Positions 16,057 to 23,079 of a stretch of DNA of 23,079 bases are shown in pieces; the stretch's first letter is position 1; each line of letters begins with the position of its first letter. The notes beneath the pieces are model-generated. The model was not told the origin of the DNA and made no database searches. It was given only the letters and a program-made list of their open reading frames with translations. The stretch lies in the NCBI GenBank assembly GCA_017694135.1, contig JADING010000008.1, positions 1-23,079 on the forward strand, in the 5' to 3' direction. Origin of the DNA: Candidatus Scatoplasma merdavium. Lineage in GTDB: Bacteria > Bacillota_I > Bacilli_A > RFN20 > CAG-288. Made by a program: the position numbers and the translations under genes.

Positions 16057-16950
16057 CTAAGCCAAACTTAAAAGATAAGCCACAAAAAGCACCACTGGTA
16101 ATAAAACCAGTTGATGCAAGAGATAAAACCACAGAGAATGACGTCCAAAGAAAGTAACTAAGCGGGTGCGCTTTAACACTTTAGAACTTTCATCTTTAAA
16201 AATTAAAGACTTCTTATCAGGATAAAACCTCATTCCGATATATGCTCCAAAAAACACATAACCTACATAAGGAAACAAAGGCCAATACTCTAAATTAAAG
16301 ATACTTGGACGATAAACCCCAAACAAATAAAGCAAGAACTGCGAAGGAGAGTATTTAACTACATTGTGAGTGTAACTAAATGCCCCGCCAAAAGCGATTC
16401 CTAAACCGATAAAAATCAACGCTAAAATTAAAATGATATAAGAAAATGAACGCAGATCTTTAAAGAATCTAAAATACAAATACTTAACTAAATCATAGAA
16501 CAATATCGATAGACCATAACATATAAACAAGTTGCACGGTATCCAAATATCTGGGAAACCTAAGTTCGCAATAAACTCCACCGTGTGATTTAAATAAGTG
16601 TATAGGTAAGTTAAGCATCCTACACCTAGGCCAAGAGTGACTAGTATTAATCCCCTCTTTAAATTAGAGCGGGAAAAGTTCGTGCAAATTCCTGAAATAG
16701 CAAAAAACAAGGCTAGCAAAACATATCTAGTTATCTTTCTTAAATCAAGAGCCCAATACCAGGACGCAAAATCTACCATCTCGCGAAGCGGAAGAGAGGA
16801 AGAAGGAAAGAAGAACATCGGAACAATGTCTTGCCAATCGTAAAAAAAGTGATCAAAAGCCATTAGAAGAACCAAAACGCCTCGGATAAAATCAACTTCC
16901 CAAACGCGTTTTTTTACACTTTTTGTCTGCTCTAAAACTAAATCCGGCAT
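16057..16950 (-). CDS. DUF1624/HGSNAT-like membrane acyltransferase
   Basis: This 297-aa multi-pass protein (about seven or eight hydrophobic segments) starts its first helix with RVWEVDFIRGVLVLLMAFDH, the signature of the heparan-alpha-glucosaminide N-acetyltransferase catalytic family (DUF1624). Relatives in lysosomes move an acetyl group from cytosolic acetyl-CoA across the membrane onto a sugar amine. Further family-like points are LALFFAISGICTNFSRSNLKRG and the C-terminal FGRHSLWFYLLHQLVLLPVV. Linkage to an acyl-CoA ligase 15 nt downstream suggests acylation of a surface glycan or lipid, an inference. The ATG at 16950 has no ribosome binding site; a TAAAAT box 6 nt upstream raises the possibility of a leaderless transcript. 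It begins just after the terminator of the M6 protease operon, so it needs its own promoter. Confidence 0.82.
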   Translation of the reverse strand: MPDLVLEQTKSVKKRVWEVDFIRGVLVLLMAFDHFFYDWQDIVPMFFFPSSSLPLREMVDFASWYWALDLRKITRYVLLALFFAISGICTNFSRSNLKRGLILVTLGLGVGCLTYLYTYLNHTVEFIANLGFPDIWIPCNLFICYGLSILFYDLVKYLYFRFFKDLRSFSYIILILALIFIGLGIAFGGAFSYTHNVVKYSPSQFLLYLFGVYRPSIFNLEYWPLFPYVGYVFFGAYIGMRFYPDKKSLIFKDESSKVLKRTRLVTFFGRHSLWFYLLHQLVLLPVVLFVAYLLSLA

Positions 16951-16956
16951 GAAATT

Positions 16957-16962
16957 ATTTTA
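16957..16962 (-). promoter_or_regulatory. Possible -10 box giving a leaderless transcript
   Basis: TAAAAT on the minus strand ends 6 nt before the ATG of the DUF1624 gene. The only -35-like sequence at the right distance is the poor TTTTTA tail of the preceding terminator. Confidence 0.25.
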
Positions 16963-16980
16963 CTATGAATTAAATCATAT

Positions 16981-17004
16981 AAAAACCCCGGGAAAATCCC
17001 GGGG
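16981..17004 (-). terminator. Rho-independent terminator after the M6 protease gene
   Basis: On the minus strand CCCCGGGA and TCCCGGGG form an 8-bp GC-rich stem with a 3-nt loop, followed by five T. It lies 10 nt after the stop codon and ends the opp-DUF3899-protease run. Confidence 0.92.
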
Positions 17005-17014
17005 ATTAAAGTTT

Positions 17015-18748
17015 TTATTCCGCTAAACTAACAACGACCTTAGCGATATATCCATACTCTTCGTCTTCTTCGATAGAAGTGACGCGGAAGTTGTATGAGA
17101 AATCGCACTCTTCGTCAGTCGTGTAAGTCTTGGTATTTGAATTAGTCCAGCCGGTAGTAGTTACAGCCTTGTTCCAAAGATTGGTACCAGAAGGCATGTA
17201 AGTTGAACACCAGTCACCAGAAGTAGAACGGAAGCGATTGCCGCTAACGAACAAAGAATCATTAGAAGCTGAATAAGTCGGAGAATTAGTCCAGTTATCT
17301 TCAGGAACGTAAGATTCAATAATCGAGAAGTGCGGCATCGGCATTTTGTTGGTTCCATCTTCTTTCGGCCAGAAATCAGAGTCGTAGTTCCAACCGATAC
17401 GACCACCATAAGTGTTGCCGACTCTAAGTTCAGTTCCCTTCTGACCTAACAAGTTAGCATCGGTGTAATAAGAATCATGAGAAACGCCACCGCCGAAAAC
17501 ACGAGCGTCAACGTGAGTCATACGGATACCAGGTTTAGAATAACCAACTTGAGACTGATAACCTTTTAAATAGTCATCTTTAGCAATACCAATCGGGGCC
17601 ATGAGCTCAAGCATGAAATATTCATCAAAAGCAGTATTGTTGTAATTAGGAGAAGCTAAGAGCAAGCAATCACCAGTTGTAGTCAAAGGTCTCAAAGTGA
17701 TTTCAGCCTCTTTACCTCCAGCCAAGTCTTCTTCAGATAACACCCAAGGTGAGGTCCAACCTAAGGAGAACTTCGAATAAGCGGAGTGATCACCTAAGTT
17801 CTGATCCATGTAATCAATACCACCCATCGGTTTCCATCTATTGGCGTAATCATAGTAATCATCTAAACCGAAGGTATGACCTGTTTCATGGATAAAGGTG
17901 TGAGAATCATAGCCGTTGTTTCTTTCAGTCATAAACAAGGTCGAAGCCCAACCTAAAGTCTTAACGGTCGGATTGGTAACATTGGCGTTATTGCTAGTGT
18001 AAGTGACATAGGCCCACCAGAAATTAGTGTTACCTTGAGTGTAAGGATAAGCGTAAACAATCCACATTAAGTCGATGTATCCATCCTTATCAGAGTCAAA
18101 ATAAGACCACTCTTTAGCATCTTCACCTAATGCACCATGCGAAGGTTTGTTGTATTCAGCTTTATACCAAGAAGTGATTTCAATCGAAGCTCCAACACCA
18201 GCACCAACGCTGCTATACTTACTTTCAAATTCTTTGGCGGTACCATCGTATTGAACCCAAGTATCTAAAACAGTCGCCTCAAAATTAGCTTTTCCGTAAG
18301 AGGACTTAGTATAAAAATCCGAAACGGAAATAGTTCCTCCAAGGCTTTCCATTGTCTCTTGATCAGCGGTGAAAGTGGTTTTGATTTTCTCCAACATAGC
18401 ATCGTCAGCAACCACGGTATCACGAGAATCAGAAGCGTTTTTCTCAAAAGAGAACGGAACAACCAAGACGTGTTGATTACCCAAAGGATTCAAGTGAGGA
18501 TTACCGGAATTGCGATAAAGCGAATCGCGGTTTAAATCCTGGGTCTCTCCGTTTTCATCAATGTAAGTAGTCTGAGCTTTTTCTAAATCTTCATTAGTAA
18601 TAACGTTTTCAGAAACAGTAGAAGTTGAAACTGAAGAAGATTCTGTAGTTGAAGATGAAGATAAAGCCGAAGAAGTGGTATCTTCACCGCAACTAACTAA
18701 GCTGGTGACTAATGCTAGTGAACAAAACAGCAAAGCTTTTCTTTTCAT
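17015..18748 (-). CDS. M6-family zinc metalloprotease, lipoprotein
   Basis: This 577-aa protein has a lipoprotein signal peptide (MKRKALLFCSLALVTSLVSC, lipidated Cys20) followed by a Ser/Thr-rich linker to about residue 47. The catalytic domain shows the zinc motif HETGHTFGLDD (His287, Glu288, His291) and a downstream PMGG Met-turn-like segment, as in M6 (immune inhibitor A-like) peptidases. FDSDKDGYIDL (about 217-227) looks like a DxDxDG calcium site, which is common in this family. It is therefore expected to digest proteins at the outer cell face. AAAGGAAA lies about 10 nt before the ATG. It follows the DUF3899 gene by 18 nt, so it is probably transcribed with the peptide transporter genes, and it is followed by a strong terminator. 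No propeptide cleavage site can be assigned from sequence. Confidence 0.92.
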   Translation of the reverse strand: MKRKALLFCSLALVTSLVSCGEDTTSSALSSSSTTESSSVSTSTVSENVITNEDLEKAQTTYIDENGETQDLNRDSLYRNSGNPHLNPLGNQHVLVVPFSFEKNASDSRDTVVADDAMLEKIKTTFTADQETMESLGGTISVSDFYTKSSYGKANFEATVLDTWVQYDGTAKEFESKYSSVGAGVGASIEITSWYKAEYNKPSHGALGEDAKEWSYFDSDKDGYIDLMWIVYAYPYTQGNTNFWWAYVTYTSNNANVTNPTVKTLGWASTLFMTERNNGYDSHTFIHETGHTFGLDDYYDYANRWKPMGGIDYMDQNLGDHSAYSKFSLGWTSPWVLSEEDLAGGKEAEITLRPLTTTGDCLLLASPNYNNTAFDEYFMLELMAPIGIAKDDYLKGYQSQVGYSKPGIRMTHVDARVFGGGVSHDSYYTDANLLGQKGTELRVGNTYGGRIGWNYDSDFWPKEDGTNKMPMPHFSIIESYVPEDNWTNSPTYSASNDSLFVSGNRFRSTSGDWCSTYMPSGTNLWNKAVTTTGWTNSNTKTYTTDEECDFSYNFRVTSIEEDEEYGYIAKVVVSLAE

Positions 18749-18766
18749 ATTTAGTTTTTCCTTTCT

Positions 18767-19234
18767 TTATGGTCTTAACCGATAATACGGTATAAGAAGA
18801 ATAATACCTATTATAAGAAACAGTAAACCAACATGCCACATATACGATACCGAAAGTTTCGGTTTTTGTCTCTTTAACTCTTTGTAATCAGCATATGAGG
18901 CTGGGAGTTTAGTGTCTCTAATATTTTTATAGAACGTATTGTAGAAGGCTAATTTAACTCCGTAGACGAGAATATCGAAAGCTCCGTAATCTGACAAGCG
19001 AACTAAGAAGAAAAACATAACAAGCAGTATTCCCGAAATAGAGAAACCATCTACTAAAGCTCTGTAAAGTATCTTTGAAGGATCTTCCCCATTTCCGTAT
19101 AACTGAATGCAAATTACAGCCACGCAAATCAAAGAAGCCGCTACAAACGATATTCCTAAACCGACGAAGTAAGAGACTAATTTAGTTCGTCTCTCTTCGT
19201 CGTTAGTTTCTATTTTAGGTATCCTATTTCGCAT
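18767..19234 (-). CDS. DUF3899-like small membrane protein
   Basis: This 155-aa protein has a charged N-terminus (MRNRIPKIETNDEERRTK) and three membrane helices (about residues 18-46, 59-83 and 131-151). The segment ALVDGFSISGILLVMFFFLVRLSDYGAFDILVYGVK and the following Tyr-Lys-rich stretch (YADYKELKRQKPK) resemble the DUF3899 family of Firmicutes and Mollicutes, of unknown function. The start was set at ATG 19234, which has an AGGA site 11 nt upstream and overlaps the oppF stop by 11 nt; a longer frame to 19276 would add unrelated Ser-rich residues without a binding site. The overlap suggests coupled translation with oppF, and so possibly a role with the transporter. Confidence 0.7.
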   Translation of the reverse strand: MRNRIPKIETNDEERRTKLVSYFVGLGISFVAASLICVAVICIQLYGNGEDPSKILYRALVDGFSISGILLVMFFFLVRLSDYGAFDILVYGVKLAFYNTFYKNIRDTKLPASYADYKELKRQKPKLSVSYMWHVGLLFLIIGIILLIPYYRLRP

Positions 19235-21014
19235 AGATGGACTTTTCCTGCTGCAGCTCGAGCTTATAACGCTCATCTTCTTCGTCGTTGCAGAGGACGA
19301 AATGTCCTTTTTCTAACTCGCGCATCGTCGGTTTTTGCTTTGAATAATCGTGAGATTGCTGAGGGTTATAAACAACTCTTTGACGCGAGGCTTCAACGTT
19401 AGGATCCGGATAAGGAACCGCCGAAAGAAGCGATTTTGTATAAGGGTGAAGCGGGTGGGCGAAAAGCTCTTCTGAAGTCGCTAATTCCACAAGCTTACCA
19501 TAATACATAACCGCGATTCTATCGCAGAAATATTTGACAACCGAGAGGTTGTGAGCGATGAAAATAAGAGTCAAACCCAAGTCTTTACGCAAATCATTAA
19601 GCAAATTGATAACCTGAGCTTGAATAGAGACATCCAAAGCTGAAACAGGTTCATCAGCGACAATGAGCTGCGGTTTCATAATGATAGCGCGAGCAATACC
19701 GATTCTCTGACGCTGACCACCTGAAAACTCGTGAGGATAACGGTTAGCGTGTTCAGGAACTAATCCGACAAGTTTCAAAACGCGAGAAACTTCATCGTTA
19801 ATGTACTTCTTATCGTGGACACCTTGAATCATCAAACCTTCCGCAATAATGTTGCGAACAGTCATACGAGGATTCAATGAAGCGATAGGATCTTGGAAAA
19901 TCATTTGGACCGAATTGGCCAAAGAAGATTTGGAGGCCTTTTTGAGTTCACGCTTGTACTCTTTGTACTTAATGTTAATTTCATCCAATTGAGCCTGCAA
20001 GCCACTTGCGTCTTCTCCACTAGCTTTTTTCGCTTCAATTTCCTTTTCTAAAGCGGTCTTTTTCTCATTGTAAGAAGAATTGAATTCAGCGTAATTAGCT
20101 TCAACCTTTTCCATGGCTTTTTGAGCCAAATGCTTATTAGCTAAGCGGTTGTCCTTTTTCGCAAGTTTAATTCTTTCTCTTTCATGGTCGCAAATAGCTT
20201 TGGCTTGCGAAACGTGTTCGTCAATCCTCTGCTCGTATTTATCAACGATAGCCTTGTATCTAGAAAGGTAGTCTTTCTTTCTATCAAAGTTAATATCATC
20301 TTTCGCTTCATCAGAAGAAAGATACTTGTTGAGCTTATGGTAATTAAGCGTATCGTCGAATTCCTTGGAATATTCGTTAGACAAGGAAGAAATCTCTTCG
20401 CTTCTTTGAACATCAATATCTTTCAAAGCGTTCTTCAAGCGGATGTTAGTAAACTTGATTTCTTTCTCGTTCCAACGCGTACCAGCAGCGATTCTCACTC
20501 CGTCAAACCAAATGTCACCCGAAGTGATAGGATAAAGCTTCAATATATCTCTTCCTGTTGTCGTCTTACCACAACCGGATTCACCAACAAGTCCGAAGAC
20601 TTCCCCTTTATATACGGTAAAAGAGACATCGTGGACCGCTTTTAAATACTTGCTAGCAGCGTGCTTGAACTTGAAGTACTGCTTCAAATGTTTAACAACG
20701 AGAAGCGGTTCAGCCGAAGAATAATCAAATTCCTGCGGCTTATCAACACGAATTTCCGCCGCCGCTTCAACCGCTGGAGCTTCAGAGATCTTAAGCTCAC
20801 TTACCGGAGTTTCAAACTTGGCGTTTTCTAATAAAGTTTGATCTTCTTTTTTCACGCGCGGTTTTCTTACTTGAGTAGATTTAGCGGTTTTCTTTTTCGT
20901 TGTGCTAGTCTTTTTAGCCGAACTCGCTTTTTTCGCCGTGCTTTCCTTTTTAGAAGAAGCGCTCTTTTTGCTAGAGGTAGCTTTCGTGGTTTTCTTTTTG
21001 TTTTCTTCTTCCAT
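19224..21014 (-). CDS. oppF: Oligopeptide ABC transporter ATPase OppF, with coiled-coil insertion and Lys-rich N-terminal tail
   Basis: OppF hydrolyses ATP to power peptide import with OppD and the OppBC permeases. At 596 aa it is far longer than usual (about 310-330). The ATPase core is complete: Walker A GESGCGKT (144-151), Q-loop FQDP (Gln374), signature SGGQ (431-434), Walker B IVADEP (451-456) and H-loop His488. The C-terminal tail (HDYSKQKPTM...GHFVLC) is of the Gram-positive AmiF/OppF type. Two parts are extra: a Lys/Ser/Thr/Ala-rich tail (residues 1-59) and a charged, helical insertion (about 181-365) between Walker A and the Q-loop. AAGGAGGT 4 nt before the ATG is a strong binding site and overlaps the end of oppD, whose stop is 2 nt away. 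Confidence 0.95.
   Translation of the reverse strand: MEEENKKKTTKATSSKKSASSKKESTAKKASSAKKTSTTKKKTAKSTQVRKPRVKKEDQTLLENAKFETPVSELKISEAPAVEAAAEIRVDKPQEFDYSSAEPLLVVKHLKQYFKFKHAASKYLKAVHDVSFTVYKGEVFGLVGESGCGKTTTGRDILKLYPITSGDIWFDGVRIAAGTRWNEKEIKFTNIRLKNALKDIDVQRSEEISSLSNEYSKEFDDTLNYHKLNKYLSSDEAKDDINFDRKKDYLSRYKAIVDKYEQRIDEHVSQAKAICDHERERIKLAKKDNRLANKHLAQKAMEKVEANYAEFNSSYNEKKTALEKEIEAKKASGEDASGLQAQLDEINIKYKEYKRELKKASKSSLANSVQMIFQDPIASLNPRMTVRNIIAEGLMIQGVHDKKYINDEVSRVLKLVGLVPEHANRYPHEFSGGQRQRIGIARAIIMKPQLIVADEPVSALDVSIQAQVINLLNDLRKDLGLTLIFIAHNLSVVKYFCDRIAVMYYGKLVELATSEELFAHPLHPYTKSLLSAVPYPDPNVEASRQRVVYNPQQSHDYSKQKPTMRELEKGHFVLCNDEEDERYKLELQQEKSIYAK
19920..20474 (-). other. Coiled-coil insertion in the OppF ATPase domain
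   Basis: About 185 residues replace a stretch that is normally about 20 residues between the Walker A region and the Q-loop. The insertion is rich in Lys, Glu, Asp, Ala and Asn, almost free of Pro, and ends in a heptad-like run (ALEKEIEAKKASG...LQAQLDEINIKYKEYKREL). It is in frame and uses the same codons as the rest of the gene. Confidence 0.8.
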
Positions 21015-21016
21015 AG

Positions 21017-23079
21017 TTACCTCCTTTCAATTTCCTTAAGAATGGAATTCTTATAACTGTTCGGATGCGGGATGTTAGAAGGGTTTTCCTCTAACGATTC
21101 CTGGATACGTCTAATGACAATCGAAGGAGCTTTGACATCCGGGGCGAGAGGATGCAACAACCAAGTGGCCGCAAAATGAGTGTCAGATACTGCAAAATAC
21201 GGGGGTTGTTCTTCGTAATCCATCTCGATAGCGTACTTGTTACGAACCGCAAAGGCATCACCTTTTGGTGGTAAAAGCATATTGGGCGGAGTACCAGGAA
21301 TAGCGTTGAGTTTTTCTTTGGTCTTTAAGTCTGGCATAGAGCCGAGCAAGGCCCAGGTGTAAGGGTGTCTAGGATCGTAGAAGATATCATATACTGTCCC
21401 GTATTCAACGATTTTACCAGCGTACATAACCGCTATATCATCCGCCATATTGGCAACGACACCCAAATCGTGAGTAATAAAGATAATCGAGAGGTTTCTT
21501 TCAACCTTCAACTGATTAATAAGTTCAAGAATCTGGGCTTGAATCGTGACGTCAAGAGCTGTAGTAGGTTCGTCACAGATAAGAACTTCAGGGTTAGAAG
21601 ACAGGGCAATAGCGATAACCATACGCTGTCTCATACCGCCGGAAAATTCAAACGGATACTGATAGAATCTTCTTTCCGGTTCCGGAATTCCAACTTCTTC
21701 CATCAAAGATAAAGCGCGTCTTTTCGCTTCTTCGTTTGAAATAGTGTATCTTCTTTCTCCCTTGTCTGAAACAAAGGCGTTATAAACTCCTTCCGCTAAA
21801 TAAGGGACGACAGTTTCGTTGCGTTTTAATAATTCTTCAATATGTAAGATCAACTCGTTTAGAGTATCCTGCATCTTCTTAAAATACTCTTCCGGTTGAA
21901 CGATAACTTCCCTTTCCTTAGCTCTCACTTGCGGAGGTAAGTCGTAGATAGTTTTAGCTTGATACTTTTCTAAGACTTTCTGAGAATCTCTCACGAGTTT
22001 CTTCGCATTGTTAAACGAAGCAAAGCAATCTTTCATCGTAATCGGAAAAACCGCGAGAACGTTATCAGTATCGTAATTGAAAGCATACAAAGAAGCTTTA
22101 ACAAGCTTAGAAAGAGGTCTTAAAGCTTTTTTTGCCTGCATCAAATTAAAAGCGGATAAATCTTTGAGATATTCTTCGTTGTAAGCTTTCGCCGCTTCTA
22201 AAGCCAAGGCGAGTTTCTCTTGTTGAGAATTGAAAGCTAACAAGCTGGCTTTAGAGATATCCGAATAGAATTTCTCTTTTAACGCCTCTTGTTTAGTTTC
22301 TAACGAAACGGAAGAATAGTTAGCTATAAGTTTCTCCTCTTCCTCCATCAAGTTATGAGCGTCAACTAAATAAGAAGGGTTATTTGCATCAGCTTTAGCT
22401 TTGAGTTGGTTAATTAAAGACAAAACTTTGTCATTAATTTCTTTATAACCATCTTCTTTGTGATATTTATCAACTTTAGAAACAGCTTCTAAAAGCTTAG
22501 AGTTGGTAGAAAGAAGGTTAGAAAGCTTAGAGATATCGCTAGCTTCTTTGATCTTAGCGATATTGTTCTGAAGCTTGCTAATAGCAATCTTAAGGTTATT
22601 TTCATCAACTTCAGTGAAGAAATCTGCTTCCATAAGCTCTTTGGCGTTCTGTTTGTCCAAATAGGTATAAAAACCTTTTTCAAACTGCTTGAGACGCTTC
22701 TTAGCATAGTGGCGTGTCGCCTTAGCCTTGAGCTTCATGGCCTCAGTTAACTGTTTTCCTACTCTAATGATAGGATTCAAAGCCGAAAGCGGATCTTGGA
22801 AAATCATTGAGATTTTCACGCCGCGGAGTTTAGTGAAGTCTTCTTCGTTAAGTTTAAGTAAATCTTTACCTTCAAAGATAATTTGACCATCTTCAATAAT
22901 CTTGTTGTTAGCCAAGATACCTAAGATAGCTTTTGAAGTAACTGATTTACCCGAACCAGATTCACCGACAATCGCTAAAACGCGACCTTTGTAAAGCGAG
23001 AAAGAAATATCTCTAACCGCTTTAACTGTTCCGCCATTCGTTTTAAAAGAAATGCGGAGGTTTTTGACATCGAGAATCT
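21017..23079 (-). CDS. oppD: Oligopeptide ABC transporter ATPase OppD, 5' end cut, with very large helical insertion
   Basis: The frame is open to the window edge, so the true start lies beyond 23079; 686 residues are visible, where a whole OppD is normally about 350. The core motifs are present: Walker A GESGSGKS (about visible residues 38-45), Q-loop FQDP (Gln94), signature SGGM (479-482), Walker B ICDEP (about 500-504) and H-loop THD (His536). About 320 extra residues, Lys/Glu/Ala/Leu-rich and helical, sit between the Q-loop and the ALSLMEEVGIPEPERR stretch. The C-terminal region (GTPPNMLLPPKGDAFAVRN..., ATWLLHP) lacks the Cys residues seen in many OppD/DppD proteins; streptococcal AmiE-type proteins, as I recall, lack them too. 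It leads the run oppD-oppF-DUF3899-protease. The permease genes are not in the window. Confidence 0.95.
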   Translation of the reverse strand, partial: ILDVKNLRISFKTNGGTVKAVRDISFSLYKGRVLAIVGESGSGKSVTSKAILGILANNKIIEDGQIIFEGKDLLKLNEEDFTKLRGVKISMIFQDPLSALNPIIRVGKQLTEAMKLKAKATRHYAKKRLKQFEKGFYTYLDKQNAKELMEADFFTEVDENNLKIAISKLQNNIAKIKEASDISKLSNLLSTNSKLLEAVSKVDKYHKEDGYKEINDKVLSLINQLKAKADANNPSYLVDAHNLMEEEEKLIANYSSVSLETKQEALKEKFYSDISKASLLAFNSQQEKLALALEAAKAYNEEYLKDLSAFNLMQAKKALRPLSKLVKASLYAFNYDTDNVLAVFPITMKDCFASFNNAKKLVRDSQKVLEKYQAKTIYDLPPQVRAKEREVIVQPEEYFKKMQDTLNELILHIEELLKRNETVVPYLAEGVYNAFVSDKGERRYTISNEEAKRRALSLMEEVGIPEPERRFYQYPFEFSGGMRQRMVIAIALSSNPEVLICDEPTTALDVTIQAQILELINQLKVERNLSIIFITHDLGVVANMADDIAVMYAGKIVEYGTVYDIFYDPRHPYTWALLGSMPDLKTKEKLNAIPGTPPNMLLPPKGDAFAVRNKYAIEMDYEEQPPYFAVSDTHFAATWLLHPLAPDVKAPSIVIRRIQESLEENPSNIPHPNSYKNSILKEIERR
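21740..22708 (-). other. Helical insertion in the OppD ATPase domain
   Basis: This codes for about 320 residues after the Q-loop, at a position different from that of the OppF insertion. The composition is dominated by Lys, Leu, Glu, Ala and Asn, with long stretches free of Pro and Gly. It stays in frame, and the canonical ATPase sequence resumes at NEEAKRRALSLMEEVG. Confidence 0.8.

Noticed and set aside
20184..20645. A 153-aa plus-strand frame opposite oppF
   Set aside because: It is antisense to the OppF core and insertion, with composition explained by reading the Lys/Glu-rich frame backwards.
21017..22915. OppD starting at 22915 with TTG
   Set aside because: The same frame continues upstream through Walker A (GESGSGKS) to the window edge, so this is an internal codon, not the start.
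19224..23079. Frameshift or gene fusion as the cause of the oversized OppD and OppF
   Set aside because: Both frames are continuous, all ATPase motifs are in order, and the insertions share the codon use of the rest of each gene.

Overview
The window is an AT-rich stretch from a low-GC Gram-positive bacterium, most likely an uncultured gut lineage of Bacilli close to Erysipelotrichia or the Mollicutes. The reasons are the strong AGGAGG-type ribosome binding sites, the lipoproteins with Ser/Thr-rich linkers, the YfhO-type membrane protein, and an oligopeptide ABC transporter whose ATPases carry very large insertions. TAA, TAG and TGA all end genes (TGA ends the YfhO gene and the AMP-ligase gene), so the code is the standard bacterial one, not the Mycoplasma code. 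The taxon is an inference; no rRNA or tRNA is present.

Layout. Nearly everything lies on the minus strand. From right to left: (a) 23079-17015 holds an oppD (5' end outside the window) - oppF - DUF3899 - M6 metalloprotease lipoprotein run with overlaps or gaps of at most 18 nt, closed by a strong terminator at 16981-17004. A plausible reading is that a surface protease makes peptides and the Opp system imports them. (b) 16950-13461 holds a DUF1624/HGSNAT-like membrane acyltransferase, an acyl-CoA ligase-type AMP-binding enzyme and a DUF3137 membrane protein in one tight run. After a 385-nt AT-rich gap comes a LemA-family protein with its own extended -10 promoter. (c) 9957-12410, the only plus-strand gene, encodes a large lipoprotein with four collagen-like Gly-X-Y tracts and internal in-frame repeats; it ends at a terminator shared with the converging lemA. 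(d) 9757-7035 holds the tldD-tldE protease pair with a recognisable promoter and terminator. (e) 6596-1 holds a cytosolic protein of unknown function, a lipoprotein, a single-pass membrane protein, a giant YfhO-family membrane protein and prfA (release factor 1, cut by the window edge).

The most unusual things seen are: coiled-coil insertions at two different places in OppD and OppF plus a histone-tail-like Lys/Ser/Thr/Ala extension on OppF; the collagen-like lipoprotein whose long direct repeats are spaced for in-frame deletion or duplication; a possible acylation module (AMP ligase + DUF1624 + DUF3137, with LemA nearby); and two AT-rich non-coding islands, one with a hairpin whose loop can pair with a nearby segment and one with short helically phased tandem repeats. 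I did not find a CRISPR array, transposase, phage gene, tRNA or rRNA.
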